Assembly: GCF_000276665.1 (NCBI RefSeq)
Contig: NW_004955463.1
Span: 8,610,816-8,674,815, forward strand
Direction: 5' to 3'
DNA: 64,000 nucleotides
From: Chinchilla lanigera
Lineage: Eukaryota; Chordata; Mammalia; Rodentia; Chinchillidae
The translations under genes were made by a program, and so were the position numbers. Position 1 is the first letter of the stretch, and every line of letters begins with the position of its first letter. The notes under the pieces were generated by a model. It had not been told where the DNA came from and ran no database searches. It saw nothing but the letters and a program-made list of their open reading frames with translations. This document shows positions 25,484 through 36,019 of this stretch, piece by piece.

Positions 25484-25491
25484 GGAAACTC

Positions 25492-26236
25492 AAGAAACAG
25501 AGCAAGAATGTCACCTGGAAGATGAAATGTGTGTAGCCTGCTTTGTGTCACTGACAAGAGGCAGCCCTGTGCTCCCTGCTAGCAGAAAAGAATGCCACAT
25601 ACTATGCTCTTTTGGGGAATCCTCATACCTACTTGGTGCTTGAGTGATCTACAAGTGCACATTTGTTTCAAATATTCATCAAAATCTTGGGAATTCAATC
25701 TTTTTTCTCTTTTGTGTTTACTATTAAAATATGTTAACATGATTTGATATTTATTCAAATGGATTGAAGCCATACACCCTTGCATGTCTGGGTAGAAGTT
25801 AGGTGCTTTGTAAATAATGAGCCCTGAAAAGGAAAATTCTCTTAATCTGTCAAAAAGACCATTTTAAATTTATGCTCACAATAAGTGTGGCCATTTGCTA
25901 TAAACTGAAACTCACTAACAATAGTAACAGTAGAGTGTGCCTGATGGCTTTATCTGAAAATAAGCACTGAAATGCTCTGCTGTGTCCCAGGGCTTATTTA
26001 AAGATGTGTTTGTTCTTTGTAAAGAGTTGCTTGCTCTCTCTCTCCTTCTCCCTCTCTCTCTCTGTCACAAAATTGATATCAATTGTTGCATTTCACATAA
26101 AATGCCAAAGTTTTATGTTTTTTCTACGTAGGCACAACTTTCTGTCTTATGCCCAAGTGTTGGGCAGGTAGTTTTAACTGCTTTTGGTCAGCCTTTTCTC
26201 CTAACATTTGTAGAGCACCTCATTTGATCAACGCTC
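25492..26236. other. Unassigned DNA
   Basis: Nothing recognised except a short CT-rich tract at about 26034-26062. Confidence 0.5.
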
Positions 26237-26656
26237 TGTTAGCCAGTTTTCATTGCTGTGGCAAAATACCTGAGAGCAAATTAATGAGGAAGGATTTTCA
26301 ACCCATGGTAGCATGGTCTATTTTTCCCTGGGCCTGTGGGAAGGAGGAGCACTATCCTAGCAGAGATAGTGCAGCACAAGAGACTCCAGGCAAGGAGAGT
26401 GAGAGATCAGTGGGGGGATGTCCCTCCCTCCTGATTTTTCTCCATCTGGGCCCCCATCCTATGGGATGATGTCACTCATGCTCAGGGTGGGTCCCCCCTC
26501 TTCATTCTCTGACCCATATGCCAGTCATCTCTGCAAACACAGACACAGCTGTCCGCGTGGACACAGACACACCCTCAAAGACCCTGAAGTGTGCTTTTCT
26601 AATTTCCTAGGTGTTTTTCAATCCAATCAAGTTGACAATCAAGATAAACCTTCACA
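26237..26656 (-). mobile_element. Rodent MaLR solo LTR (MT-like)
   Basis: Minus strand begins 'TGTGAAGGTTTATCTTGATT', then 'GTCAACTTGATTGGATTG' and 'CACCTAGGA'-like text, and ends 'TTTTGCCACAGCAATGAAAA' and 'CTGGCTAACA', matching rodent MT-type MaLR LTRs from end to end with TG...CA termini. About 420 bp, no internal region, and the 5-bp flanks do not match, as expected for an old copy. Confidence 0.75.
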
Positions 26657-27369
26657 AATGGCAAGGGGCAAATTAGAAACTTAAAGATTAGTAAATCCTA
26701 ACCTCTGTTTGGCTTCATTTATGCAACATATTCTCATGTTTAGCTTTGACTTTATGTTAAGTAGATTAGCTTTTAAGTCAACAAAATCCTTTTGCAATGA
26801 AGCATGTGAGAATGGTTCTTTGATAGGAGCCCTGCAGCGGGAAGCAAGCGGTCTGGATTTGCATCTCAGCTGTGCTCACAAAAGTTGTGCTAAACTTGCA
26901 GACCTTTGCCCCTGAAGTGGAGACATGAATGTCAGTCTCCTATATGCTAGAAAACTGTGCCCTTGTTAGCATTGTATTGATTTGGTATTTTTCCAAATAA
27001 TCTAAGAAATGATTGGCTTGCTGTGAGAATGTAGGTAGAAGTGCAATTGACTTCCTGGGCTGGCTTCAGCAATAAATTCTGTTCAAGAATACAGAGGTAA
27101 ACAATTCCTCCATATACCCTTTCCTTCCACATACTTCCCTTCGGTAAAGGATTATTCATTTTGTTGGTCTTTTCGAGCAAACAGATTCATTAGTTCCTTG
27201 TTTCTTCTTACTTATCATCATTACAGAAATGCCAAAAGTGTGACAGTAAAGGGAGTCTGTCTCTTCCTTACAGGCTAAAGGATCACTATATCTCTTTATG
27301 AGGCATAGTTCCAAAGGGCAGTCTTGTCTGTGATGCTGTGGTCCAGCATGTATTGCCACCTCAGCTGCT
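26657..27369. other. Unassigned DNA
   Basis: No recognisable gene or repeat. The minus-strand 105-codon frame at 27156-27473 overlaps the L2 copy and is not coding. Confidence 0.5.
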
Positions 27370-27775
27370 TCCATAATCACTGGGGTCCATGCTGCAACCA
27401 TACCTGGTGCTCCATCACTCTGCCTCTGCCTTGCAAGCCTCTGAGCTGCTCTTCTCTCTGTTGGGAATGCCACTCCCCACCAAAGTACATTAATTCTGAC
27501 TCTGTTCTGGTCTCGTGTTAGATGTCATCTCCTCCAGGAAGTTCTTCCTGACTTTTCTCCTTTAGACACTCCTCTAGGCTGTCACACATCCTTCTTCACC
27601 CTCCCAAGACTTGGCAGGATAGGTCTCCAAAAATGCTTGTTTTCTAGTCAGCTTCCCCCTCTAGAATTTAAATGAGTAGACCTTCTTTTATGTCTTACCA
27701 TCAAGTCCCTGTCATTGAACCATAGCCTGGCACCCAAAAAGTTCCTGACACATATTTGTGAAATGAAGTGTAACT
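27370..27775 (+). repeat. L2 LINE 3' end
   Basis: 'ctctctgttgggaatgccac', 'cctccaggaagttcttcctg', 'cctttagacactcctctagg' and 'catagcctggcac' follow the L2 3' end in order, finishing with 'tttgtgaaatgaa'. Confidence 0.8.
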
Positions 27776-28053
27776 CTACATGAGTTTTCCTATTCATCTC
27801 TACAAATTAAGTGAACCCTATGCCAATAGCAATGTCTAGAAGACTGGTAGGAACTTGATACCAACATCAAAGGGCAGAAAACATGTACAAAGAAGTAAGA
27901 ATACACTTGTCATTGATCCAAGTGCTCTTTTATGTTACATCATCTACATCTTTCCTAAGCATCTTTATATGCCCTGTATTTTACTAGGCAGGATGATGGG
28001 TATATACATATTTGTGGTATTTTTCCAAATAAGTAATGATTGGCCTACTGTGA

Positions 28054-28055
<2 letters not shown>

Positions 28056-28084
<29 letters not shown>

Positions 28085-28260
28085 NNNNNNNNNNNNNNNN
28101 NNNNNNNNNNNNNNNNNNNNNNNNNNNNNNNNNNNNNNNNNNNNNNNNNNNNNNNNNNNNNNNNNNNNNNNNNNNNNNNNNNNNNNNNNNNNNNNNNNNN
28201 NNNNNNNNNNNNNNNNNNNNNNNNNNNNNNNNNNATGCACACACACACATACACACACAG
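28056..28260. repeat. CA microsatellite containing the assembly gap
   Basis: (AC)n at 28056-28084 runs into the gap. After the gap the sequence resumes with 'atgcacacacacacataca'. The repeat probably spans the missing bases. Confidence 0.9.
28085..28234. other. Assembly gap, 150 N
   Basis: Exactly 150 N. Frames through it have no meaning. Confidence 1.
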
Positions 28261-28319
28261 AAGAAGGGAGAATTATAAATCTTGTCTTCACATCTGTATG
28301 TGATACACTATCTTGATTA

Positions 28320-31300
28320 TGAAGGATATAAATTTTTTCATATGATTGATAATAGCTATTCTGGCTGAAATGAGATGGAATCTCATAGTATTTTTAATTG
28401 TAATTATCTACTGGCTAAAGTCATTGCACACATTTTCATATACTTCTTGATCATTGGTACTTCTTTTGAGAAATTTCTAACAGTTCACTGGCCCAGTTAT
28501 TAGGCTATTTGTTTTGGAGCATTATTTCTTGAATTCTTCATATATCCTAGACAATCATCAATCAGAAGAGTAGGTAACAAAGAATATTTCCCACTCTGTA
28601 GGTTGTCTCTTCACTCTTTTAGTTGATTCCTTTGTTGTGCAGAAGCTTTTAAGTTTGGTTTAATTCCACTTGTTGATTTTTGAATATTATTTCTTGTGCT
28701 ATTGGATTTCTATTCACTGAGTCTTTACCTATGCCTATGGTTTCAAGTGTTCCCTTTTGTTACTTCTGGCAGTTTCAATTTTCAGTTTTAAAAATCTAAG
28801 TCTTTGATCCATCTTGATTCTACTCTGGTACAGAATGAAAGATATGGATCTAGTTTTAATATTCTGCATGTAGATACCCAGTATTCCCAGCACCATTTGG
28901 TAATGAGGTTATCTTTTCTCCAACAAGTGCTTTTATTCTCTTTATCAAAAATCAAATACCTATAGGCACATGAGTTTTTTTTGGTGACTTCTATTTTATG
29001 CTGGTCTACGTTTCTATTTTTGTGCCAGAGCCATGTTGTTTTTGGTAATATAGCTTTGTAATGTAACTTGAAATCCAGTATTGTGATTACTCCAACATCA
29101 TGCTTATTGTTTGGGATTAATTTATATTTTCTGGGTCTTTTCTGATTCCATATCGATTTTAGGATTTTTTTCTAGATATGTGAATGTGGTGTATTGACAA
29201 CTGGTGGTCAACTTATAACACCCAGCTGAACTGAAAAAGCATGGTGCTGGGTGTGGAAGGTCAGTCTGAGGGTTGTTGCCAGCAGCATAAGAGGCAGAAC
29301 TGGAGAAGAAGAAGGCAGGCTGTTGGGAGCTAAGAGAAGCTGTTGGGTGCTGTTAGAAGCTGTAAGGAGCTGTTGGTTCTCTTGGAGGACCTTGTCATAC
29401 TGGCTTTCCTGATGAACTTGGCTGTTCCCATTGTCCAAGGAGATCAGGACCTTGTCACTGAGAATGGCTTTAGTTTACTTTGGAGAAGCTCTGGTCCTCA
29501 CTCTGAGCATTGCTTCCTAGCTCTAGAGCAGAAGATGGTGCAATGCTCAGTCTCCTGGAGAAGCTGGTCGTGTTGGTTTTCCTGATGGGAGCTCAGCTGT
29601 ACTGATCATCAGAGGAGTTCAGGACCTCATTGTTGCTCAGGATGGCTGTGGTTCTTTTCAGGGGAGCTCTGGTTCTCACTTTGTGTGTTGCTTCCTGGCT
29701 CCAGTGTAGATTCCTCAGCCTGCCAGCACAGATTCTTCATCCCACTGGCACAGACTTTCTAGATTCTACCACTGAGCTTTGGGCCTTCCCAATGCAGATT
29801 CATGAAACGGGTCTGCATGAGACATTGGGTCATGGGTTTTAGGCCTGCAGTTGGATTGTGGGAAGCATTGTTATGGGCTCTAGGACTTCAGCTGGACTCA
29901 TGCAGGACATTTCCATGGGATCCATGCCTTCAGCTGGATTCTTTGGTTTTTAGTGTGTGGAAAGATTTCCTGTACTCTCTTGTATAAGATTCTTTGGATG
30001 ACTATTATAAATAGTCTTACAAATTATATGTCCTATATTATATTGTTTCTCCTTGCAACAAAGCCCAAACCATAACAGTAAAAAATGTTGTTGGTATTTT
30101 AATAGTGATTATACTGAATCTGTAGATTGCTTTCAGTAATATGGCCATTTTCACATTATTAGTTCTGCCAATCCAGAGGCAAGGGAAGTCTTTTGATTTT
30201 CTAATGTACCTTCATATTATTTTCCCAATGTTCTATACTTTTTATTGTAGAGATATTTCATCTCTTTGGATAGGTTGATTCTTAGCTATTTAATTTTTTT
30301 GAAGCAATCATGAGTAGAACTGCTTTCCTGATTTCTTTCTCAGTAGGTTTATTATTGGTGTACAGGAGTACTATAGTTTTGTGTGTTGATTTTGTGTATT
30401 CTGCCATTTTGCTATATTTACTTATCATATCTAAAAGACTTCTGGTAAAGGTTTTTGTGACTTGTTTGTAAAGTATCATATGATCTGCAAATGGGGATAA
30501 TTTGCCTTCTTCCTTTCCCATTTGTATCTATTTATCTCTCTTGCCAGATTGCTGTGGCTAATGTTTCAGGTACTATATAGAAAAGAAAGAGTGAAAGTAG
30601 CTACCCTTGTATCATTCCTGATTTTTAAAGAAATTCTTTCAGTTTTTCCTCCCCTCAGAATGATGTTGGCTGTAGATTTGTCATATATGGCTTTTATCAG
30701 TTTTGCAGCAAGATACATCTATACCTATTTTCGTCAGGATTTTATCATTAAGGGATTTTGGATTATGTTGAACATATTTTCTGCATTTATTGAAATGATT
30801 AAGTGATTTTTACACTTGACCACATTTATGTGATGTAATATGTTTATTGATGTACATATGTTGAACTTACATCCCTGAGATGCTGCCAATTTGGTCTTGG
30901 TGAGTAGTTCAATGTGTATTAACTTCTGTTTGCAAGTGTCTCATTGAGGATTTTTAAAAATCTATGTTCACCAAGGATGTGATCTATAGTTTTCTTTTCC
31001 TTTCTTTTTACTGTTTTGGAGTCCATATATAGTTTTGGTATCAGAGTACTGCTGGCTTCATAGAATGAATTTAGATACAATCTTTCTTTTTCTATTACAT
31101 CAAAAATTTGAGGATCATTGGTATTAGTCCTCTGAAGGTCTGGTGAAATTCAGCAGTCAGTCTATTGATTCCTAAGCTTTTATGGTTGCTAGAGATTTTA
31201 TTACTGTATCAGTATTATTACTGTATTATTTATCAGTATTAGTATCAGTATTATTTATTACTGTATCAGTTTGTTGTTGGTCTATTTGGGTTTTTTATAT

Positions 31301-32000
31301 CTTCTAGGCTCAGTTTTGGTAGGTCATGTATGTTCTAGAATTTATCCATTTCTTCCAGATTTACCAATTTATTGGAATATATGACTTCAAAATAAATTCT
31401 ACTAATCCCATGGATTTTAGTAGTATCTGTGATAATTTTACCTTTTTTATTTCTACTTTCTTCTTGTTTTTCTAAGTCATTGAAATGTATTTTTAGCTTT
31501 TTTAGTTGGGATTTGTCTATATTTTTAATGCAGGAACTCATAGCTCTAAACTTCTCTCTTAAAAGTGTTTTCATTATGTACAATAGATTCTGAGATTGTA
31601 TATTTCCATTATTGTTTGAGTCTAGGAATTTTAAAAATTTATAGCCTACCTTGTTGTTCTGTGACACATTGGTCATACAAGAGTATACTATTCAATCTTT
31701 ATGTGTTTGTATAATTTTTGTGGTTTCTTTTGTCATTGATCTCTAGTCTCATTCTATTGTGATCTAACAGGATGCATAAAATTATTTTAATTCTTTGTAT
31801 TTATTAAAACTTGCATTATGACCTAACGTATGTTTGAAGAAAGTTCCATAGACTGTTGAAAACAATGTGTATTCTGTTGTTAAACAGTCTGTATATGTCT
31901 ATTAAGTCCCTTTGATCTATAATATAGTTTGATTCTGATATTTCTGTATTGAATTTTTCATCTGGTTGGCTATGTGTTAGAGTTTTAAAATCCCTCATAT
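28320..32000 (-). pseudogene. L1 ORF2 remains, second copy
   Basis: Recognisable pieces on the minus strand: 31816-31998 ('IIDQRDLIDIYRLFNN', end of the endonuclease), 31335-31676 ('KFRAMSSCIKN...', then 'YSNKLVNLEEMDKF'; compared with other L1s a block of roughly 60 residues is missing between 'LEKQEE' and 'KIITDTTKI'), and 30282-30521, the RT palm, where the catalytic FADD motif reads FADHMILY. The second aspartate is lost, so this copy could not be catalytic even without its stops. Confidence 0.85.
29185..30077 (+). mobile_element. 893-bp LTR-like insertion with internal tandem repeats
   Basis: Interrupts the L1: L1 sequence stops at 'tagatatgtgaa' and resumes at 'gtaaaaaatgttgttggtat'. 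The insert starts 'tgtggtgtattgac', ends 'aaccataaca' and is flanked by 5-bp near-identical repeats (gtgaa/gtaaa), as for an LTR. Inside, a ~175-bp segment is tandemly duplicated ('ttcctgatg' at 29406 and 29579, 'gcttcct' at 29512 and 29690), there are 'agctgttgg'-type short repeats at 29310-29380, and a ~41-bp repeat occurs at about 29841, 29882 and 29923. No retroviral internal genes are seen. The family is not recognised and the orientation is tentative. Confidence 0.65.
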
Positions 32001-32033
32001 GGTTGTATTAGAGTCTCTCTGCCTTCTTCTTAT

Positions 32034-32104
32034 TTTTATTTTTTATTTTTTGGTACTGGGAATTGAACTCAGGACTTTGTGCTTTCCAGGCAGGCACTCA
32101 TGTC
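32034..32104 (-). mobile_element. ID-like SINE fragment in the L1
   Basis: The plus strand 'ggtactgggaattgaactca' and 'ccaggcaggcac' is the reversed box B region and core of the ID family. The tRNA-like 5' end is incomplete. L1 sequence continues on both sides. Confidence 0.7.
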
Positions 32105-32165
32105 AAGTAGTATTTGTTGTATAAAATTGGTTGCAACATGTGCAACCATGGTTCATATATATTTA

Positions 32166-32276
32166 CAAAAAAATATATATATAATGCTTCATGAATTTGC
32201 TTGCCATCCTTGCCCAAGATCCATGCTAATCTTTATATCACTTTGATTTTATTATATATGCTGCTGAAAAAGACAC
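32166..32276 (-). pseudogene. U6 snRNA pseudogene fused to L1
   Basis: The reverse complement follows U6 over its whole length. On the plus strand, 'atgcttcatgaatttgc', 'catccttgcc', 'ccatgctaatctt', 'atatatgctgctgaa' and the terminal 'agacac' match the reversed U6 landmarks (3' stem, AGCAUGG region and 5' end GUGCUC...) in order, with many substitutions. It abuts the L1 5' end in the same orientation, the arrangement made when L1 reverse transcriptase switches template from L1 RNA to U6. Not expected to be expressed. Confidence 0.85.
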
Positions 32277-33405
32277 ATGCCTTTTTAAAAACACATTAGG
32301 AATGTTGCATGAATTAATGGAATAATCTCAGCTAGCTGTGCCTGAAAGGGATCATGCAGGCTTGGCAATGGAATAAGTGCTGTGGTAAAGAAATCTCTAT
32401 AATATTCCTAAGAATTTTTTTCTCTCTCATAAATTAATGGATTATTATGGCATATGAAAGTAGGCCTCTGGCTGATTTAGAGAAAACATACATTTTTTTT
32501 TTTTTTTTTTTTTGTCCAAAGTAGTAAACTGTGCCTGAAATGAAATACTAAACTAGATGTCATTTTGTAATGTTGCATGTATATTTTCCCTCCACTGTTT
32601 AGCAGACTTTTCTGGGAATGATGAGTCTTCCCTGTACAGAATAACATGACCCTGTTTTCTCAGTTGGGAAAAATAGCTACCCATGCGGCAAAGGGAACAT
32701 CTTGCTTTGGGGGCCTCACTGCTTAGCAGTCTATGGGAAATAAATCAGCTTTCCCAGGGTTTTCATTTAACTGTTAATGACACCCTGGCTGGGGAAACAA
32801 AGCATTCAGAAGAAAGTACGTATGAATAGCTAGAGATCTCCATTTTTTAAAGAAATGTGTTCTTTTGGGATCTCAATCAGAACATAGGTATAATTTAAAT
32901 AAAGCTGAGCTTGAAGAATTTTCTGATGCTCTGCAGAAGTTTTCTGCTAACGATATTAGAGGCTTTGCATTCTAATAGCTGTACCCTCTTCTCTTGGGGT
33001 CCTTGACTGAGACTTAATGCAGAGATCTCACAACGTGTTTATTTCTATTATCCAATAATTCCTAATATTACCACAGTTGATGAGAGTTAGAAATCACAAA
33101 ATCTCCTGCTAGCTTGAAATCAGAGAAGCTACACAGAGAAAAAACACACAAATAAATCAGGGCAAACACAGGGAAGAGAAAAGATAAAATCTCTTTCCAC
33201 ATAGGTACGGACTTTAGGAAGGAGTGCTGCTGAGGCGACACGTGGAGGAACGCCTATTGCTGCTTAGCTAGGTAAAGGGACATCCTTAGTTATGTTCTGA
33301 TGCTCCATCCTTGCAAAGCTTGCTTTTTCCTGAAGCAGTAGAGGGTGCTATGCTGACATAATTGAAAAGATGCTAAGTTTCTGTTATGGTCAGGATAGAA
33401 TCAGT
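32277..33405. other. Unassigned AT-rich DNA
   Basis: No gene recognised. A T21 run at 32493-32513 could be the reversed tail of an old minus-strand retroposon, but the sequence to its right is not one I know. Confidence 0.5.
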
Positions 33406-33555
<150 letters not shown>

Positions 33556-33860
33556 ATAAGCCATTTGTTCTTCCCAAAAGAACTAGGAAGAAGGAGAAAG
33601 GGCCTTTGTTAAAAGACATTGCTAAAATATTAAATCCTAAGAGAGCACAGGAAATCAAATTCTTCTAAGGTTTGGTATTTTGAATTATTTGGCAGAAGCC
33701 AAGGGTATGAGAAAGTTTAAGAAATTGTAAGTGTAAGACTGTATTTTAAGCTTAAGATTGAGATTTTAATCTGAGAGCAGAGAGTAAAATTTTGAGCATA
33801 GTAATTCCTTCAATTAGAGAAGACTTTTGGAGAATGACGTAACCCCTGTAATTTCATTAC

Positions 33861-33881
33861 TTTTTTTTTTTTTTTTTTTTT
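33861..33881. repeat. T21 homopolymer
   Basis: Uninterrupted T run. No recognisable SINE is attached on its right side. Confidence 0.9.
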
Positions 33882-33979
33882 GCTATTTGAATAGATTACA
33901 TATTTGATGACAGTTCAAATGTTACCCATAAAGATTTGAAATGTACTTGACAAGCCCACCCCATGTTTCTTTAGAATCC

Positions 33980-34130
33980 TACAGTTTAAAGAGGGTCAGC
34001 CCTTGGAACCATTAAGTCCAATTTGAATGTTTTCACAGAAGGAGACAGTGGCTTTAAGAATTTAAGGGATTTCTCCAAACTTACCAACCTGTTCATGTTA
34101 ATGCCAGTGTCCTCACTCCTGGTCCAAATC
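33980..34130 (-). repeat. MIR-type SINE (diverged)
   Basis: 'accattaagtccaattt' followed by 'acagaaggagacagtggc' and 'gggatttctccaaac' parallels the reversed MIR-like sequence 'catctagtccaacc / cagatgaggaaactgaggc / agtgacttgcccaag'. Low identity. Confidence 0.5.
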
Positions 34131-35569
34131 TTTCTCTGTTTTGCTGTCCTGCTTTGAGTTTCACCATTTTACATGCTTTCAGTGTCTGATTATGACCCAT
34201 GCATTTATAGAGCATTTTAGTTTTCAAAGCAGTTTCTCTCCATTATCTCATACTTGCATACCAAAACACTCTTTGAAAATATATTATTTATTGATTTGCT
34301 CAAAGAAGACCTGCCCAGTTTTATGATGGACTAAGGCTAAGGAAGAAGTTCAATGTCATTCAGCAGTTCTGTTTACAGCTCTGTATCCATTTACACCCAG
34401 TCAAGCTCCCTTCCTTTCAGTCTGCTTTTTCCTGCCTGTAAACACCCTTCTTCACTGACTGATTTCACTATTTTGTGTGAACCATACAGTAAAGTTCAAC
34501 AGACTCAGACTAAGGGCCTTGGCCAGATTAATGAGATTGGATAACACCTTCCTCATTGGAGCCCTGGGAAGAGGGATGGTGTGGTGAACAAAGGACTGGC
34601 CGGCACCTTGGACGCTGCACAGAAGGGTGAAAAGTTCAGTAGCCTGGAGAAGTCCTAGCCAGAGAGCCGCAGAGCGCCCATGTTGCCTGAATGTGGTGTG
34701 GCACCTATTTTCGGATCGGGTCTCTCCACCCCTCTGAGCACACATTCTCTAATGCAGTTAAATGGAAAGACAGTGTATGGGCAGCTCTTTGCAGACTTTG
34801 ATGGAAACCAGGCCAATCACATCAAAGGTTATGTTACGCAAACACTATGGTTAATTCCTAGCCTGCTTTCCTAGATGACTATAGGTATGAAAATGCTCAT
34901 CTTAAATTTGGATAATAGGACTAAACATGGAAGCCATTCTTGAGATACAGGAAGTATCTTGGCCAGGAAGCCTCAGCAGGACCTTGGAAACTGCCTCTCT
35001 GAGAAGCAGACATTGAGAGAGTGAACCTTCAAGAATCAGGCAGGAAAGTGTGTTTAGTATGCGAGATGTATTATAAACATGGACTACTCCAGAATTGGAG
35101 AGCTAACAGGAAGAGAGTACCTATCAGATACTGGGAAAGTTGATAAAGGGTATGATCTCATACACTATTTTATCACTCAGGTAATACCCATGTACATGGT
35201 TTTGTGTTGTTGTTATTTTTATTTTTTAATAAAGGGAGTACCACTTTATTTAGCAGGTAGCAAATTATGGGAACTATTACTCCAAGAAATGACATAAGCC
35301 AATAACATAAATCAGCTTATGGTCTATAAATTATGTGTCACCAGTGCATTAATAAAGGAAATTTGGAATAATTTTGACCTTATGTCTACTTTTTTACTAT
35401 ACCCTTGGACTTGTAGAGATCTTATGTGTATAACATGCACCTGTATATAAATATTAAAACAATATTAACATAAGATAATGCCCTTTCCAGGCTGCCCATG
35501 AGTGTAGCTTTCAGCCACAGAACACAATACCTGCCCACAATCCCTATGGTTTTGTGTAAAGGAACATAA
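34131..35569. other. Unassigned DNA with a GC-richer patch
   Basis: 34560-34745 is noticeably richer in GC and carries several CpG ('ggccggcac', 'ccgcagagcgccc', 'tcggatcggg') against CpG-poor surroundings. The 97-codon minus-strand frame there (34452-34745) resembles no family I know. It could be a conserved non-coding element, an exon or an unknown repeat. Confidence 0.4.
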
Positions 35570-35660
35570 TTCCAGCCCTGCCACGGAAGAGTTGTATGAT
35601 TGTGAGCAAGTTATTTTAAATTGCTAATCATGTTTCCATCATTCATAAGATAAAAAAAAA
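35570..35660 (+). repeat. MIR SINE fragment
   Basis: 'ccagccctgccacggaagag', 'ttgtatgattgtgagcaag' and 'tgtttccatcattcataaga' track the MIR core. Confidence 0.6.
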
Positions 35661-35913
35661 ACTAATCACCATCTCACACTATTATTATCATTTTTAAATT
35701 AAAAATATATCTCACTGAAGCTAGCAAATGATTACCACATGCAGAGACCCCATGGATCTTTGTCACTTCCCTCTGTGTTTAAAACAAATAAGCTGGTATC
35801 ATTTTACTACAAGTGTTATTTAATTTTACCATCTTTTGAACATATTTCTAGACTTGCCTTATTAATTTCTTGTTTTTATCACTGTACGGTTAGCCCTTGA
35901 ATATTTTCATGCA

Positions 35914-36005
35914 TTCTTTTTTTTGTTTTTTGTACCAGGAATCAGTCTCAGGACCTTGCGCTTGCTAGGCAGGTGCTTGTGCCACTGAGCTATATGCCTG
36001 GCCCT
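35914..36005 (-). mobile_element. ID SINE
   Basis: Minus strand: box A region 'GCTCAGTGGCACAAGC', core 'ACCTGCCTAGCAAGCGCAAG', then a box B-like end and an A-rich tail. A perfect 14-bp target duplication 'aatattttcatgca' lies at 35900-35913 and 36006-36019. Confidence 0.95.
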
Positions 36006-36019
36006 AATATTTTCATGCA

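Larger units (their letters stand above)
28315..32165 (-). mobile_element. 5'-truncated LINE-1 (ORF2 only)
   Basis: The plus strand reads as reversed L1 ORF2 throughout: 'cccactctgtaggttgtctc', 'tttgttgtgcagaagctttt', 'cccagcaccatttggtaatg', 'gccagagccatgttgttttt', and after an LTR insertion 'ctgtagattgctttcagtaa'. The 5' end is at 32165, inside the endonuclease region, where U6 sequence follows at once. The 3' UTR is not seen and is lost or lies in or left of the gap. Interrupted by an 893-bp LTR-like element and by an ID-like fragment. It is more diverged than the 9.9-16.9 kb L1. Confidence 0.85.

Noticed and set aside
27855..28316. 153-codon frame across the gap
   Set aside because: Made of Thr/His repeats from the CA microsatellite and 150 unknown bases.
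32493..32513. T21 run as the reversed tail of a minus-strand retroposon
   Set aside because: The sequence to its right was not recognised and no target duplication was found.
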